Under the pieces are notes generated by a model. That model saw nothing but the letters and a program-made list of their open reading frames with translations, ran no database searches and had not been told where the DNA came from. This document shows, in pieces, positions 1 to 8,682 of a stretch of 64,000 nt of DNA. Where the stretch lies: positions 19,627-83,626 of the forward strand of contig JAUVUZ010000016.1 in assembly GCA_030604885.1 (NCBI GenBank), given 5' to 3'. The position numbers and the translations under genes are program-made. The DNA is from Alphaproteobacteria bacterium (GTDB lineage Bacteria; Pseudomonadota; Alphaproteobacteria; Rhodospirillales; Rhodospirillaceae). The first letter of the stretch is position 1. The number at the start of each line of letters is the position of its first letter.

Positions 1-785
1 CGGCGCTGCGGGCGCTGCTGGACGGCTCGGAAATTCGCGAAAGCCACCGCGAGAGCGACCATCGGGTGCAGGACCCCTATTGCCTGCGCTGCCAGCCCCA
101 GGTGGGCGGCGCCTGCCTCGACCTGCTGCGGCAGGCGGCGGCGACCCTCGAAACCGAGGCCAACGCGGTGACCGACAACCCGCTGGTGCTGGCCGACGGC
201 ACGGTGGTCTCGGGCGGCAACTTCCACGCCGAGCCGGTGGCCTTCGCCGCCGACCAGATCGCGCTGGCGGTGTGCGAGATCGGCGCCATCGCGCAGCGGC
301 GCATCGCCACCCTGGTGGACCCGGCGCTCAACTCGGGCCTGCCCGCGTTCCTCGCCGTCCGCCCCGGCATCAACTCGGGGCTGATGATCGCCGAGGTCAC
401 CTCCGCCGCGCTGATGTCGGAAAACAAGCAGATGTCGCACCCGGCCTCGGTGGATTCCACGCCCACCTCGGCCAACCAGGAAGACCACGTGTCGATGGCC
501 TGCCACGGCGCGCGGCGGCTGCTGCGGATGACGCGCAACCTCTATGTCATTCTCGGCGTCGAGGCGCTCACCGGCGCGCAGGGGGTGGAGCTGCGCGCGC
601 CGCTCGTCACCTCCCCCGAGTTGCGCGCCGCCATCGCCGCCCTGCGCACCCGCGTGCCGGCCCTCGAGGACGACCGCTACATGGCCGACGATCTCCGGAT
701 CGCCGCCGACCTGATCGCCGACGGCGGCTTCGACACCGCCGTCTCGCCCGGATTGCTGCCCGACCTGCGAGGACCCGCCCGATGA
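1..785 (+). CDS. hutH: Histidine ammonia-lyase, C-terminal part (5' end outside window)
   Basis: The reading frame is open from the first bases of the window (phase starts at base 3), so only the C-terminal half or so of the enzyme is present. It removes ammonia from L-histidine to give urocanate, the first step of histidine breakdown in the cytoplasm. Family-typical stretches are [26 protein letters not shown] and [13 protein letters not shown]. The Ala-Ser-Gly triplet that forms the MIO cofactor lies upstream and cannot be checked. The stop overlaps the hutU start (ATGA at 782-785), so the two are almost certainly co-transcribed and translationally coupled. Confidence 0.95.
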   Translation, partial: ALRALLDGSEIRESHRESDHRVQDPYCLRCQPQVGGACLDLLRQAAATLETEANAVTDNPLVLADGTVVSGGNFHAEPVAFAADQIALAVCEIGAIAQRRIATLVDPALNSGLPAFLAVRPGINSGLMIAEVTSAALMSENKQMSHPASVDSTPTSANQEDHVSMACHGARRLLRMTRNLYVILGVEALTGAQGVELRAPLVTSPELRAAIAALRTRVPALEDDRYMADDLRIAADLIADGGFDTAVSPGLLPDLRGPAR

Positions 786-2452
786 CCGACCCGCGCCACA
801 ACCTCCGCACCGTCCGCGCCCCGCGCGGCGACCGGCTCACCGCCAAAAGCTGGCAGACCGAGGCGCCGCTCAGGATGCTGATGAACAACCTCGACCCGGA
901 GGTGGCGGAGAACCCGGGCGAACTGGTGGTCTACGGCGGCATCGGCCGCGCCGCCCGCACCTGGGACGATTTCGACCGCATCGTCGCCGCGCTCACCGAG
1001 TTGGACGACGACCAGACCCTGCTGGTGCAGTCGGGCAAGCCGGTGGGGGTGTTCCGCACCCACGCCGACGCGCCCCGGGTGCTGATCGCCAATTCCAACC
1101 TGGTGCCGCGCTGGGCCACCTGGGACCACTTCCACGACCTCGACCGCAAGGGCCTGATGATGTACGGCCAGATGACCGCCGGGTCGTGGATCTACATCGG
1201 CACCCAGGGGATCGTGCAGGGCACCTACGAAACCTTCGCCGAGGCCGGGCGGCGGCATTACGGCGGCAGCCTCAAGGGCCGCTGGATTCTCACCGCCGGT
1301 CTGGGCGGCATGGGCGGCGCGCAGCCGCTGGCGGCGGCGATGGCGGGGGCGTGCTGCCTCGCGGTGGAGTGCAATCCGGAGTCCATCGCCTTCCGCCTAC
1401 GCACCGGCTACCTCGACGCCCAGACCGAAAGCCTCGACGAGGCGCTGGCGACGATCGAGCGCTGGACCCGGGCGGGGGAGGCGAAATCCATCGGTCTGCT
1501 GGGCAACGCGGCGGAAATCCTGCCCGAACTGGCGCGGCGCGGCGTGCGGCCCGACCTCGTCACCGATCAGACCTCCGCCCACGACCCGGTCAACGGCTAT
1601 CTGCCCAAGGGCTGGACCCTGGCGCAGTGGCGCGAAACCCGCGAGCGCGACCCCAAGGCGGTGGAGCGCGCCGCCCGCGCCGCGATGAAGGACCACGTGG
1701 CGGCGATGCTGGCGTTCGCCGCGGCGGGGGTGCCCACCTTCGACTACGGCAACAACATCCGCCAGGTGGCCGCCGACGCGGGGCTGGAGAACGCCTTCGC
1801 CTTCCCCGGCTTCGTGCCCGCCTACATCCGTCCGTTGTTCTGCCGGGGCGTCGGGCCGTTCCGCTGGGCGGCGCTGTCGGGCGATCCGGAGGACATCTTC
1901 CGCACCGACGCCAAGGTCAAGGAGCTGATCCCCGACGATCCGCACCTCCACACCTGGCTCGACATGGCGCGGGCGCGCATCCGCTTCCAGGGCCTGCCGT
2001 CGCGCATCTGCTGGGTCGGGCTGGGGGACCGCCACCGCCTCGGCCTCGCGTTCAACGAGATGGTCGCCAGGGGGGAGCTGAAGGCGCCGATCGTGATCGG
2101 CCGCGACCACCTGGATTCCGGCTCGGTCGCCTCGCCCAACCGCGAAACCGAGGCGATGAAGGACGGCTCCGACGCGGTGTCCGACTGGCCGCTGCTCAAC
2201 GCCCTGCTCAACGTCGCCTCCGGCGCCACCTGGGTGTCGCTGCACCACGGCGGCGGCGTCGGCATGGGGTATTCGCAGCACGCCGGGATGGTGATCTGCT
2301 GCGACGGCACCGAGGCGGCGGCCCGGCGCATCGAACGGGTGCTGTGGAACGACCCGGCCACCGGGGTGATGCGCCACGCCGACGCGGGCTACGACGAGGC
2401 GCTCGCCTGCGCGCGCGACAAGGGCCTGAACCTGCCGGGCATCCTCCGATGA
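782..2452 (+). CDS. hutU: Urocanate hydratase
   Basis: 556 residues, the usual length for urocanase. It hydrates urocanate to imidazolonepropionate with a tightly bound NAD+. The start is the ATG of the ATGA overlap with hutH, giving an N-terminus beginning [14 protein letters not shown] as in the family. Typical blocks are the [19 protein letters not shown] start region, the glycine-rich NAD-binding stretch around [17 protein letters not shown] (about residue 175), DQTSAHDP, and the C-terminal [15 protein letters not shown]. Its own stop overlaps the hutD start, which fits a hutHUD operon. Confidence 0.96.
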   Translation: MTDPRHNLRTVRAPRGDRLTAKSWQTEAPLRMLMNNLDPEVAENPGELVVYGGIGRAARTWDDFDRIVAALTELDDDQTLLVQSGKPVGVFRTHADAPRVLIANSNLVPRWATWDHFHDLDRKGLMMYGQMTAGSWIYIGTQGIVQGTYETFAEAGRRHYGGSLKGRWILTAGLGGMGGAQPLAAAMAGACCLAVECNPESIAFRLRTGYLDAQTESLDEALATIERWTRAGEAKSIGLLGNAAEILPELARRGVRPDLVTDQTSAHDPVNGYLPKGWTLAQWRETRERDPKAVERAARAAMKDHVAAMLAFAAAGVPTFDYGNNIRQVAADAGLENAFAFPGFVPAYIRPLFCRGVGPFRWAALSGDPEDIFRTDAKVKELIPDDPHLHTWLDMARARIRFQGLPSRICWVGLGDRHRLGLAFNEMVARGELKAPIVIGRDHLDSGSVASPNRETEAMKDGSDAVSDWPLLNALLNVASGATWVSLHHGGGVGMGYSQHAGMVICCDGTEAAARRIERVLWNDPATGVMRHADAGYDEALACARDKGLNLPGILR

Positions 2453-3009
2453 GCGTGCGGGTGCTGCGCGCCGCCCACCACCGCGCGATGCCGTGGAAGA
2501 ACGGCGGCGGCACCACCTGGGAGGTGGCGGTGTCGCCCCCGGGCGCCGGGCTGGACGACTTCGACTGGCGGGTGAGCCTGGCGCGGGTCGAGGCGGATGG
2601 GCCGTTTTCCGCGTTTCCCGGCGTCGACCGGGGCTTCGCGGTGCTGGAGGGGGAGGGGGTGGCGCTTGCCGTCGGCGGCGCGGCGGAGGCGGCGATTCGC
2701 CCCGGCGATCCGCCGTTCGGTTTTTCCGCCGACCTGCCCACCGTCGCGCGGCTGCTGGGCGGGCCGGTGACCGACCTCAACGCCATGACCCGCCGCGCCC
2801 GCGTTTCCCACCAACTCCACCGCGTCGAGCTGGCGGCGGGGCAGCGTTACGACCTGCCCGGGCCGGGGGTGCTGCTGGTCCACACCGGCGAGCTGGCGGC
2901 GGCGGGGGAGACCCTCGGCCCTCTCGACGCGCTGGTCGCCGAGGCGGGCGTTTTCACCCGCGCCCTGGCGGAGACGGTGGCGTTCGCGGTGCTGCTGCGA
3001 CCGGCATGA
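2449..3009 (+). CDS. hutD: HutD/Ves family cupin-like protein
   Basis: 186 residues. The N-terminal [15 protein letters not shown] block and the later [18 protein letters not shown] block are diagnostic of HutD/Ves proteins, small bicupins found in hut operons. In Pseudomonas HutD has been proposed to set an upper limit on hut expression, possibly by binding formylglutamate or urocanate; no enzyme activity is established. The ATG overlaps the hutU stop (2449-2452), so it is the third gene of the operon. About 100 bp of non-coding DNA follow before the ABC transporter genes. Confidence 0.9.
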   Translation: MSVRVLRAAHHRAMPWKNGGGTTWEVAVSPPGAGLDDFDWRVSLARVEADGPFSAFPGVDRGFAVLEGEGVALAVGGAAEAAIRPGDPPFGFSADLPTVARLLGGPVTDLNAMTRRARVSHQLHRVELAAGQRYDLPGPGVLLVHTGELAAAGETLGPLDALVAEAGVFTRALAETVAFAVLLRPA

Positions 3010-3019
3010 CGCCGGATTA

Positions 3020-3029
3020 CGTATAGACA
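3020..3029. promoter_or_regulatory. Candidate HutC-like operator
   Basis: The ten bases CGTATAGACA, just after hutD and about 85 bp ahead of the ABC-transporter gene, resemble the TGTA-N2-TACA palindrome bound by the GntR-type urocanate sensor HutC, with two mismatches in the eight fixed positions. No hutC gene is visible in the window. If real, it would place the transporter under urocanate control together with the hut genes. A single short degenerate match is weak evidence. Confidence 0.3.
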
Positions 3030-3112
3030 AAATCGCCGCCCCGTGCGTACCATGCCTCAATAGCAGGCAGTCGCACCGTCTGCCCGAAAATGCAGCGAAA
3101 AGGGATCGGCTC

Positions 3113-4054
3113 ATGAACAAGGGATGGGTTTTCGCGGCCGCGCTGGCGGCGGTTTCCGGGTCCGGCGCGCACGCGGCGACGCCGGTGTCGATCGGCATTT
3201 CCGGCTGGACCGGCTTCGCGCCGCTGACGCTGGCGAAGGAGGCCGGAATTTTCGAGAAGCACGGCCTCGACGTCTCGATCAAGAAGATTCCCCAGGCGAG
3301 CCGCCACCTGGCGCTGGCCTCGGGCGACATCCAGTGCGCCGCCACCACCGTGGAAACCTGGATCGTGTGGAACGCCAACGGCGTGCCCGCCAAGCAGATC
3401 TTCCAGATGGACAAATCCTACGGCGCCGACGGCATGGCGGTGCGGCCGGGGACGGAGAAGGTCGCCGACCTCAAGGGCAAGACCGTCGCCGCCTCCGCCC
3501 CCGGCACCTCGCCCTACTTCTTCCTCGCCTGGATCCTCAAGGAGAACGGCCTGAGCCTGAAGGACGTGAAGGTGGTGAACATGGAACCTGGCCCCGCCGC
3601 CCAGGCGTTCGTCGCCGGGCAGAACGACGCGGCGATGACCTACGAACCCTATCTCTCGACCGTGCGCGCCGCCCCCGACAAGGGCCGCATCGTCGCCACC
3701 ACGCTGGACTATCCGGCGGTGATGGACACCTTCGGCTGCACGCCCAAGTTCCTCGAAGCCAACCCCAAGGCGGCCAAGGCCCTGGCGGACAGCTACTTCG
3801 AGGCCCTCGAGATGATCGCCAAGGACCAGGCCAAGGCGTTCGAGATCATGGGCAAGGACGTGAAGCAGACGCCGGAGAAGTTCGGCGAATCCGCCAGCCA
3901 CCTGAAGTGGCAGGACCGCGCCGCCAACGCCGCGTTCTTCGCGGGCGAGTTCAAGACCTTCTCGGCCAAGGCGGCGGCGCTGCTGGTGGAGATCGGCATC
4001 ATCAAGGCGACGCCGGACCTCGAAACCCTGGTCGACACCTCGTTCATCCGCTGA
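3113..4054 (+). CDS. ABC transporter periplasmic substrate-binding protein (NMT1/SsuA/TauA type)
   Basis: 313 residues with a cleavable signal peptide (about residues 1-22, cleavage after AHA-A). The mature part has the fold markers of the nitrate/sulfonate/taurine family: GYSGW-like opening (ISGWTGFAPLTLAKEAGIF), VADLKGKTVAA and the hinge around APGTSPYFF. It would capture a small ligand in the periplasm for the permease and ATPase encoded next. It follows hutHUD on the same strand after about 100 bp. Family members carry sulfonates, nitrate, pyrimidine precursors and others, so ligand cannot be assigned; histidine or urocanate is a context guess only. Confidence 0.85.
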   Translation: MNKGWVFAAALAAVSGSGAHAATPVSIGISGWTGFAPLTLAKEAGIFEKHGLDVSIKKIPQASRHLALASGDIQCAATTVETWIVWNANGVPAKQIFQMDKSYGADGMAVRPGTEKVADLKGKTVAASAPGTSPYFFLAWILKENGLSLKDVKVVNMEPGPAAQAFVAGQNDAAMTYEPYLSTVRAAPDKGRIVATTLDYPAVMDTFGCTPKFLEANPKAAKALADSYFEALEMIAKDQAKAFEIMGKDVKQTPEKFGESASHLKWQDRAANAAFFAGEFKTFSAKAAALLVEIGIIKATPDLETLVDTSFIR

Positions 4055-4106
4055 TTCGGCTTCCGGGGCGGGTCGCGGCCCGCTCCGGACATATTCGGGA
4101 TTCGCG

Positions 4107-4880
4107 ATGCAGCCCCTCGAACCGATTCCCCGCCGCGCGCGGATCGCCCTCGGCATCCTGTTTTTCGTGCTGTTCGTCGGCGCCTGGGCGATCGCCACCC
4201 TCGGCGGCTTCGTCTCGCCCACCTTCCTCGCCGATCCGGTGACGATGGTGAAGGACGGCGTCTACCTCCTCACCGAGCAGGGCTTCCTCGCCGACATCGG
4301 CGTGACCGTGTGGCGCGTCGTCGGCGGCTTCGTCATGGCGGCGGCGGTGGCGGTGCCGCTCGGCATCGCCATGGGCGCCTACAAGCCGGTGGAGGCGCTG
4401 CTGGAGCCGTTCGTGTCGTTCGCGCGCTATCTGCCCGCCTCGGCGTTCGTGCCGCTGCTGATCCTGTGGGCGGGCATCGGCGAACTGCAGAAGCTGCTGG
4501 TGATCTTCATCGGCTCGGTGTTCCAGATCGTGCTGATGGTGGCGGTGGCGGTGGCCGCCACCCGCCGCGATCTGGTGGAGGCCGCCTACACCCTGGGCGC
4601 CGACGACGCCGGGGTGGTGCGACGCGTGCTGATCCCCGCCAACGCCCCCGACATCGCCGAAATCCTGCGGCTGGTGCTGGGCTGGGCGTGGACCTACGTG
4701 ATCGTCGCCGAGCTGATCGGCGCGTCCTCGGGCATCGGCTACATGATCATCAACAGCCAGGCGCTGATGGCCACCGGGCAGATCATTTTCGGCATCATCG
4801 TCATCGGCCTGATCGGCCTGGTGTCCGACTTCGCCTTCAAGTGGCTCAACCGCCGCCTGTTCGCCTGGAGGCTGGCATGA
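4107..4880 (+). CDS. ABC transporter permease (SsuC/TauC type)
   Basis: 257 residues, an inner-membrane protein with about six predicted membrane segments (first at about residues 13-31). The cytoplasmic EAA loop is recognisable as VEAAYTLGADDAGVVRRVLIP at about 157-177, the contact site for the ATPase. It lies 52 bp after the binding-protein gene, and its stop overlaps the ATPase start by 4 bp, so the three form one importer. The substrate is unknown; see the binding protein. Confidence 0.88.
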   Translation: MQPLEPIPRRARIALGILFFVLFVGAWAIATLGGFVSPTFLADPVTMVKDGVYLLTEQGFLADIGVTVWRVVGGFVMAAAVAVPLGIAMGAYKPVEALLEPFVSFARYLPASAFVPLLILWAGIGELQKLLVIFIGSVFQIVLMVAVAVAATRRDLVEAAYTLGADDAGVVRRVLIPANAPDIAEILRLVLGWAWTYVIVAELIGASSGIGYMIINSQALMATGQIIFGIIVIGLIGLVSDFAFKWLNRRLFAWRLA

Positions 4881-5662
4881 ACGAATTGGAAATCAGCGAG
4901 GTCAGCCGCGTCTTTCCCGGCGCGGGCGGGCGGCCGCCGGTGGTGGCGTTGCAGCCCACCACCCTCAAGGTGGCGCGCAACGACTTCGTCACCATCCTCG
5001 GCCCCTCGGGCTGCGGCAAGTCCACCCTGCTCAGGATCGTTGCCGGGTTGGACAAGCCCACCACCGGCGCGGTGATCGCGGGCGGCAGGGAGGTGACCGG
5101 CCCGGGCGTGGACCGGGGCATGGTGTTCCAGTCCTACACCCTGTTCCCGTGGCTCACGGTGCGCGAGAACATCGCCTTCGGCCTGCGCGAGAAGCGGCTG
5201 GGGGAGAAGGAGAAGTGGGAGATCGTCGACGATTTCGTCGAGAAGGTGGGCTTGCGCGGCTTCGAGGCCCACTGGCCGAAGCAGCTTTCGGGCGGCATGC
5301 AGCAGCGCACCGCGATCGCCCGCGCCCTCGCCAACGATCCGCGCGTGCTGCTGCTGGACGAACCCTTCGGCGCCCTCGACAACCAGACCCGCGCGCTGAT
5401 GCAGGAACTGCTGCTCGGCATCTGGGAGCGGGAGCAGAAGACCGTGCTGTTCGTCACCCACGACATCGAGGAGGCGGTGTTCATGGCCTCCCGCGTGGTG
5501 ACGATGACGGCGCGCCCGGGGCGGATCAAGTCGGTGACGCCGGTGGACCTGCCGCACCCGCGCCACTACACCGTCAAGGCCAGCCCGGAATTCTCCGCCC
5601 TCCGCCTCAAGCTCACCGAGGAAATCCGCTCCGAAGCCCTGGCGGCGGCGGCGGAAGGGTAG
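4877..5662 (+). CDS. ABC transporter ATP-binding protein (SsuB/TauB type)
   Basis: 261 residues. Walker A GPSGCGKST at 42-50, Q-loop FQSYTLFPW about 84-92, ABC signature LSGGMQQR at 137-144, Walker B VLLLDEP at 157-163 and the switch histidine in FVTHDIEEA. This is the cytoplasmic ATPase that powers the importer. The start is the ATG of the ATGA overlap with the permease. The PFGALDNQTR D-loop region is typical of the nitrate/sulfonate/taurine subfamily. Confidence 0.92.
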   Translation: MNELEISEVSRVFPGAGGRPPVVALQPTTLKVARNDFVTILGPSGCGKSTLLRIVAGLDKPTTGAVIAGGREVTGPGVDRGMVFQSYTLFPWLTVRENIAFGLREKRLGEKEKWEIVDDFVEKVGLRGFEAHWPKQLSGGMQQRTAIARALANDPRVLLLDEPFGALDNQTRALMQELLLGIWEREQKTVLFVTHDIEEAVFMASRVVTMTARPGRIKSVTPVDLPHPRHYTVKASPEFSALRLKLTEEIRSEALAAAAEG

Positions 5663-5731
5663 TTTTCCGGATCGCAAAGCCCGGCTCGTGCGTTGTTTCC
5701 TGGCTCGGGAGACAGTCAGGGAGACGAAACC

Positions 5732-5890
5732 ATGGGTATCGGCACGATTCTGCTGATCGTCGTCATCGTCCTGCTGGTCGGCGCGTTGCCGCGCTGGCCG
5801 TATAGCAGCGGTTGGGGCTACTATCCCTCGGGCGGCCTCGGCCTGGTGCTGCTGATTCTGCTGATTCTGCTGCTGATGGGCAGGATCTAG
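5732..5890 (+). CDS. DUF3309 small membrane protein
   Basis: 52 residues, two short hydrophobic segments separated by LPRWPYSSGWGYYPSGG, which is the hallmark of DUF3309 proteins (small, widespread in Alpha- and Betaproteobacteria, function unknown). An ATG at 5732 preceded by GGGAGA is preferred over an upstream in-frame start that would add a hydrophilic leader not found in the family. It ends 4 bp inside the convergent gumK gene. No functional link to either neighbour is evident. Confidence 0.85.
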   Translation: MGIGTILLIVVIVLLVGALPRWPYSSGWGYYPSGGLGLVLLILLILLLMGRI

Positions 5891-7050
5891 ACCGCCACGC
5901 GCCGCGCCGCCGGGTGATCCGGCGGCAGCAGCATCTCCTCGGCCACCTCCCGCCACGACGGCAGGTCGACGCCGGGGAAGCGGCCGAAGGCGAGGGCGGT
6001 GCGCACCGCGGTGCGCACCGAGTCCGCGTCGCCCGGGGTGTAGCCGAAGCGGCCGGGATAGCCGCCGGTGACCGCCTCCGGGCAGATCGCGGGCAGGCCC
6101 AGCACGCGGTATTGCCCCAGCTTCAGCGAGGTGTCGGCCAAATACGGCTCCACCCCCGGGCCGTAGGGCGCGATGCCCGCGTCGGCATGCTGGAGGAAGG
6201 CGAGGGTGTCGCCGAACTTCATCTCGCCGTAGAGCTTCACGTTCGGCAGATCGTTCAGCGCCTGGGCGCGCGGGCCGCCGCCGATGACGTGGAAGGTCGC
6301 CTCCGGAAACGCGGGGGCGGCGGCGCGGTAGAATTCCGGATCGAACAGCATGTTCCCCACCGAGACGAGGTTGACCCCGCCCGCGAACGGCGAGCCGCGG
6401 TCGCGCCGCAGCTCGGTCTTGTCGAACCCCTGGGAGGTGAGGAACACCGGCGAGCCGGGGGGGAACAACTGCCCCAGCAGCGGCGACTTGACCATGATCT
6501 TGTCGAAGCTGCGGGCGTGGCGCAGCGCCAGCTCGCGCACGTAAGGCGCGGGGTTGATGGCGTCGAAGCTGTCGGAGCAGAGGTAGACGAACATCGCGCG
6601 CGGGTTCAGCCGCTTGACGAGGTCGTGGAACAGTTCCGGCCCGCCGGTCTCGAACAGGATCACGTCCGCCTCGCGGATCCAGTCGGCGAGCACCTCGGGC
6701 ACGTGGGTGCCGTAGTGGCGGACGTAGGCGTTCATCAGCGGCGCCAGCGGCGATGGCACGCGGCAGGGGTGGACCAGGGTGCGCCACAGGTAGGTTTCGA
6801 CGCCGTTGGCGGTGGTCTCCACCCGGTTGGCGCGGTCGCGCAGCGGCACGCGGTTGTCGCCCTTGATCTCCGACAGGCGGCTGAACGCGCAGGAGAAGAA
6901 GCGGGTGTGGCCGAGGTTGGCGAGTTCGTCCACGAGGAAGTGGCAGCCCGCCTTGCGTTCGGTGCGGTAGTCGTGGCGCGCCACCAGGAGGAACGACCGC
7001 CGTGCCGCCGGGGCGGCCACCCCGAGATCGATCGCCGCGCTGTCCTCCAT
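5887..7050 (-). CDS. gumK: GumK-like glucuronosyltransferase (GT70)
   Basis: 387 residues. The opening ARHDYRTERKAGCHFLVDEL and FSCAFSRLSEIKGD match the GT70 family typified by Xanthomonas GumK, which adds beta-1,2-glucuronate from UDP-GlcA to the alpha-mannose of the lipid-linked trisaccharide at the cytoplasmic membrane face. The C-terminal half holds a GT-B donor domain (VIGGGP, HADAGIAPYG, SLKLGQYRVLGLPAI). It is divergent from manC across a 191-bp region with an inverted repeat. With manC and the GumH-like enzyme it points to a mannose-glucuronate side chain. Confidence 0.85.
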   Translation of the reverse strand: MEDSAAIDLGVAAPAARRSFLLVARHDYRTERKAGCHFLVDELANLGHTRFFSCAFSRLSEIKGDNRVPLRDRANRVETTANGVETYLWRTLVHPCRVPSPLAPLMNAYVRHYGTHVPEVLADWIREADVILFETGGPELFHDLVKRLNPRAMFVYLCSDSFDAINPAPYVRELALRHARSFDKIMVKSPLLGQLFPPGSPVFLTSQGFDKTELRRDRGSPFAGGVNLVSVGNMLFDPEFYRAAAPAFPEATFHVIGGGPRAQALNDLPNVKLYGEMKFGDTLAFLQHADAGIAPYGPGVEPYLADTSLKLGQYRVLGLPAICPEAVTGGYPGRFGYTPGDADSVRTAVRTALAFGRFPGVDLPSWREVAEEMLLPPDHPAARRVAV

Positions 7051-7079
7051 TCCTCCGCCTCCTCATCCGCTTCGCCGCC

Positions 7080-7136
7080 CCTAAACGTATTGCCGCGACG
7101 GGCGGGATCAAGTTTAGGTCAGCAGAATTGCCGCGA
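7080..7136. promoter_or_regulatory. Inverted and direct repeats between divergent gumK and manC
   Basis: A perfect 7-bp inverted repeat, CCTAAAC at 7080-7086 and GTTTAGG at 7112-7118, brackets 25 bp. A 10-bp direct repeat, ATTGCCGCGA, occurs at 7089-7098 and again at 7127-7136, 38 bp apart. Both lie in the shared upstream region of two divergently transcribed sugar genes, the expected position for an operator controlling both. The binding protein is unknown. Confidence 0.4.
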
Positions 7137-7241
7137 TGTGGGGGAAAAGCCGGTAATCGCGTGTTTTCTCTCTCGCACGGACGAATTCCTGCCCTATCTT
7201 CAGGACGAACCCACCCCGACAACCGCACGAGGACGCCCGAG

Positions 7242-8675
7242 ATGGATGCAGTCGCAGCGATGATTCACCCCGTGATTCTGTGCGGCGGCACCGGCAGCCG
7301 GCTATGGCCGATTTCCCGCGAGATGTATCCGAAGCAGTTCCTGCCGCTGATCGGCGAGCGGACGATGCTGGAGGAGACGGTTCTGCGCGTCGCCGGAGCC
7401 GAGTTCGCCGCGCCGCTGCTGGTGGCCAACGAGGAGCACCGCTTCGTCGTCGCCGAGCAGCTGCGGGTGTGCGGCGTCGAGGCGGCGGAAATCTTCCTCG
7501 AGCCGTTCGGCCGCAACACCGCGCCCGCCGCCTGTCTCGCCGCCCTCACGGTGGCGGCCAAGACCCCCGACGGCCTGCTGCTGCTGATGCCCTCCGACCA
7601 CGTGATCGCCGACCGCGAGGCCTTCCTCGCCGCGGTGCGGGCGGCGGCGGGGGCGGCCAAGGGCGGCGCCATCGTCACCTTCGGCATCACCGCCGACCGG
7701 CCGGAAACCGGCTACGGCTACATCCGCGTGGGCGGCCAGCTCGCCGCCGGGGCCGAGGCCTGCCGGGTGCTGGCGTTCGCCGAGAAGCCCGACCTCCCCA
7801 CCGCCGAGGGCTACCTCGCCGACGGCGGCTACGTCTGGAACTCCGGCATCTTCCTGTTCCAGGCGAAAACCTTCCTCGAGGAATTGGAGCGCCTGCAGCC
7901 CGAGATTCTCGCCGCCTGCCGCGCCGCCCTCAAGGCGTCGAAGCGCGACCTCGACTTCTGCCGCGTCGACGCCGCCGCGTTCGCCGAAAGCCCGTCGCTC
8001 TCCATCGACTACGCGGTGATGGAACACACCGACCGCGCCGCCGTGGTGCCGGTGAGCATGGGCTGGAACGACGTGGGCGCATGGTCGGCGCTGTGGGAAC
8101 TGGGCGAGGCCGACGAAGCGGGCAACGTGACGCGCGGCGACGTGATCCTCGAAGACGCGCGCAACTGCTACGCCCGCAGCGACGACCGGGTGCTGACCGC
8201 GCTGGTGGGGGTGGAGGACCTGGTGGTGGTGGTGACCGACGACGCGGTGTTCGTGAGCCGCCGCGACCGCGCGCAGGACGTGAAGGCGGTGGTGGAGCGC
8301 CTCAAGGCCGAGGGACGGCCGGAGCAGAAGTTCCACTCCACCGTCTACCGCCCGTGGGGCAACTATCGCTGCATCGACGCGGGCCAGCGCTTCCAGGTGA
8401 AGCAGATCGTCGTCACCCCCGGCTCCAAGCTCAGCCTGCAGCGCCACCACCATCGCGCCGAGCACTGGATCGTGGTGGAGGGCACCGCGCTCGTCACCTG
8501 CGGCGAGAAGAGCTTCCTGCTGCACGAGAACCAGTCCACCTACATCCCGATCGGCTCGGTCCATCGGCTCGAGAACCCGGGCAAGATCCCGCTGCGCCTG
8601 ATCGAGGTGCAGTCGGGCGGCTACCTCGGCGAGGACGACATCGTCCGCCTCGAGGACACCTTCGGCCGCGCCTGA
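7242..8675 (+). CDS. manC: Mannose-1-phosphate guanylyltransferase / mannose-6-phosphate isomerase
   Basis: 477 residues, the usual length of the bifunctional AlgA/XanB/ManC enzymes. N-terminal nucleotidyltransferase domain with GGTGSRLWP (15-23) and the YPKQF motif (Lys31), then MPSDH and FAEKP; C-terminal cupin isomerase domain with the metal-binding QRHHHRAEHW. It makes GDP-mannose, the donor for the GumH-type mannosyltransferase at 18435. An ATG at 7242 is preferred; a second in-frame ATG is at 7260. It converges on the ATPase gene with a short hairpin at its stop. Confidence 0.93.
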   Translation: MDAVAAMIHPVILCGGTGSRLWPISREMYPKQFLPLIGERTMLEETVLRVAGAEFAAPLLVANEEHRFVVAEQLRVCGVEAAEIFLEPFGRNTAPAACLAALTVAAKTPDGLLLLMPSDHVIADREAFLAAVRAAAGAAKGGAIVTFGITADRPETGYGYIRVGGQLAAGAEACRVLAFAEKPDLPTAEGYLADGGYVWNSGIFLFQAKTFLEELERLQPEILAACRAALKASKRDLDFCRVDAAAFAESPSLSIDYAVMEHTDRAAVVPVSMGWNDVGAWSALWELGEADEAGNVTRGDVILEDARNCYARSDDRVLTALVGVEDLVVVVTDDAVFVSRRDRAQDVKAVVERLKAEGRPEQKFHSTVYRPWGNYRCIDAGQRFQVKQIVVTPGSKLSLQRHHHRAEHWIVVEGTALVTCGEKSFLLHENQSTYIPIGSVHRLENPGKIPLRLIEVQSGGYLGEDDIVRLEDTFGRA

Positions 8676-8682
8676 GGCGCGG
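8666..8682. terminator. Hairpin between convergent manC and EPS ATPase genes
   Basis: CCGCGCC and GGCGCGG form a perfect 7-bp stem around a TGA loop that is the manC stop codon itself. The neighbouring gene ends at 8683 on the other strand, so the hairpin can act for both. There is no T-run. Confidence 0.45.

Noticed and set aside
677..3414. Long antisense and out-of-frame open frames across hut genes and throughout the window
   Set aside because: In DNA this GC-rich, wrong frames stay open by codon bias. They give Arg/Ala/Gly/Pro-rich translations without motifs, and each overlaps a clearly recognised gene.
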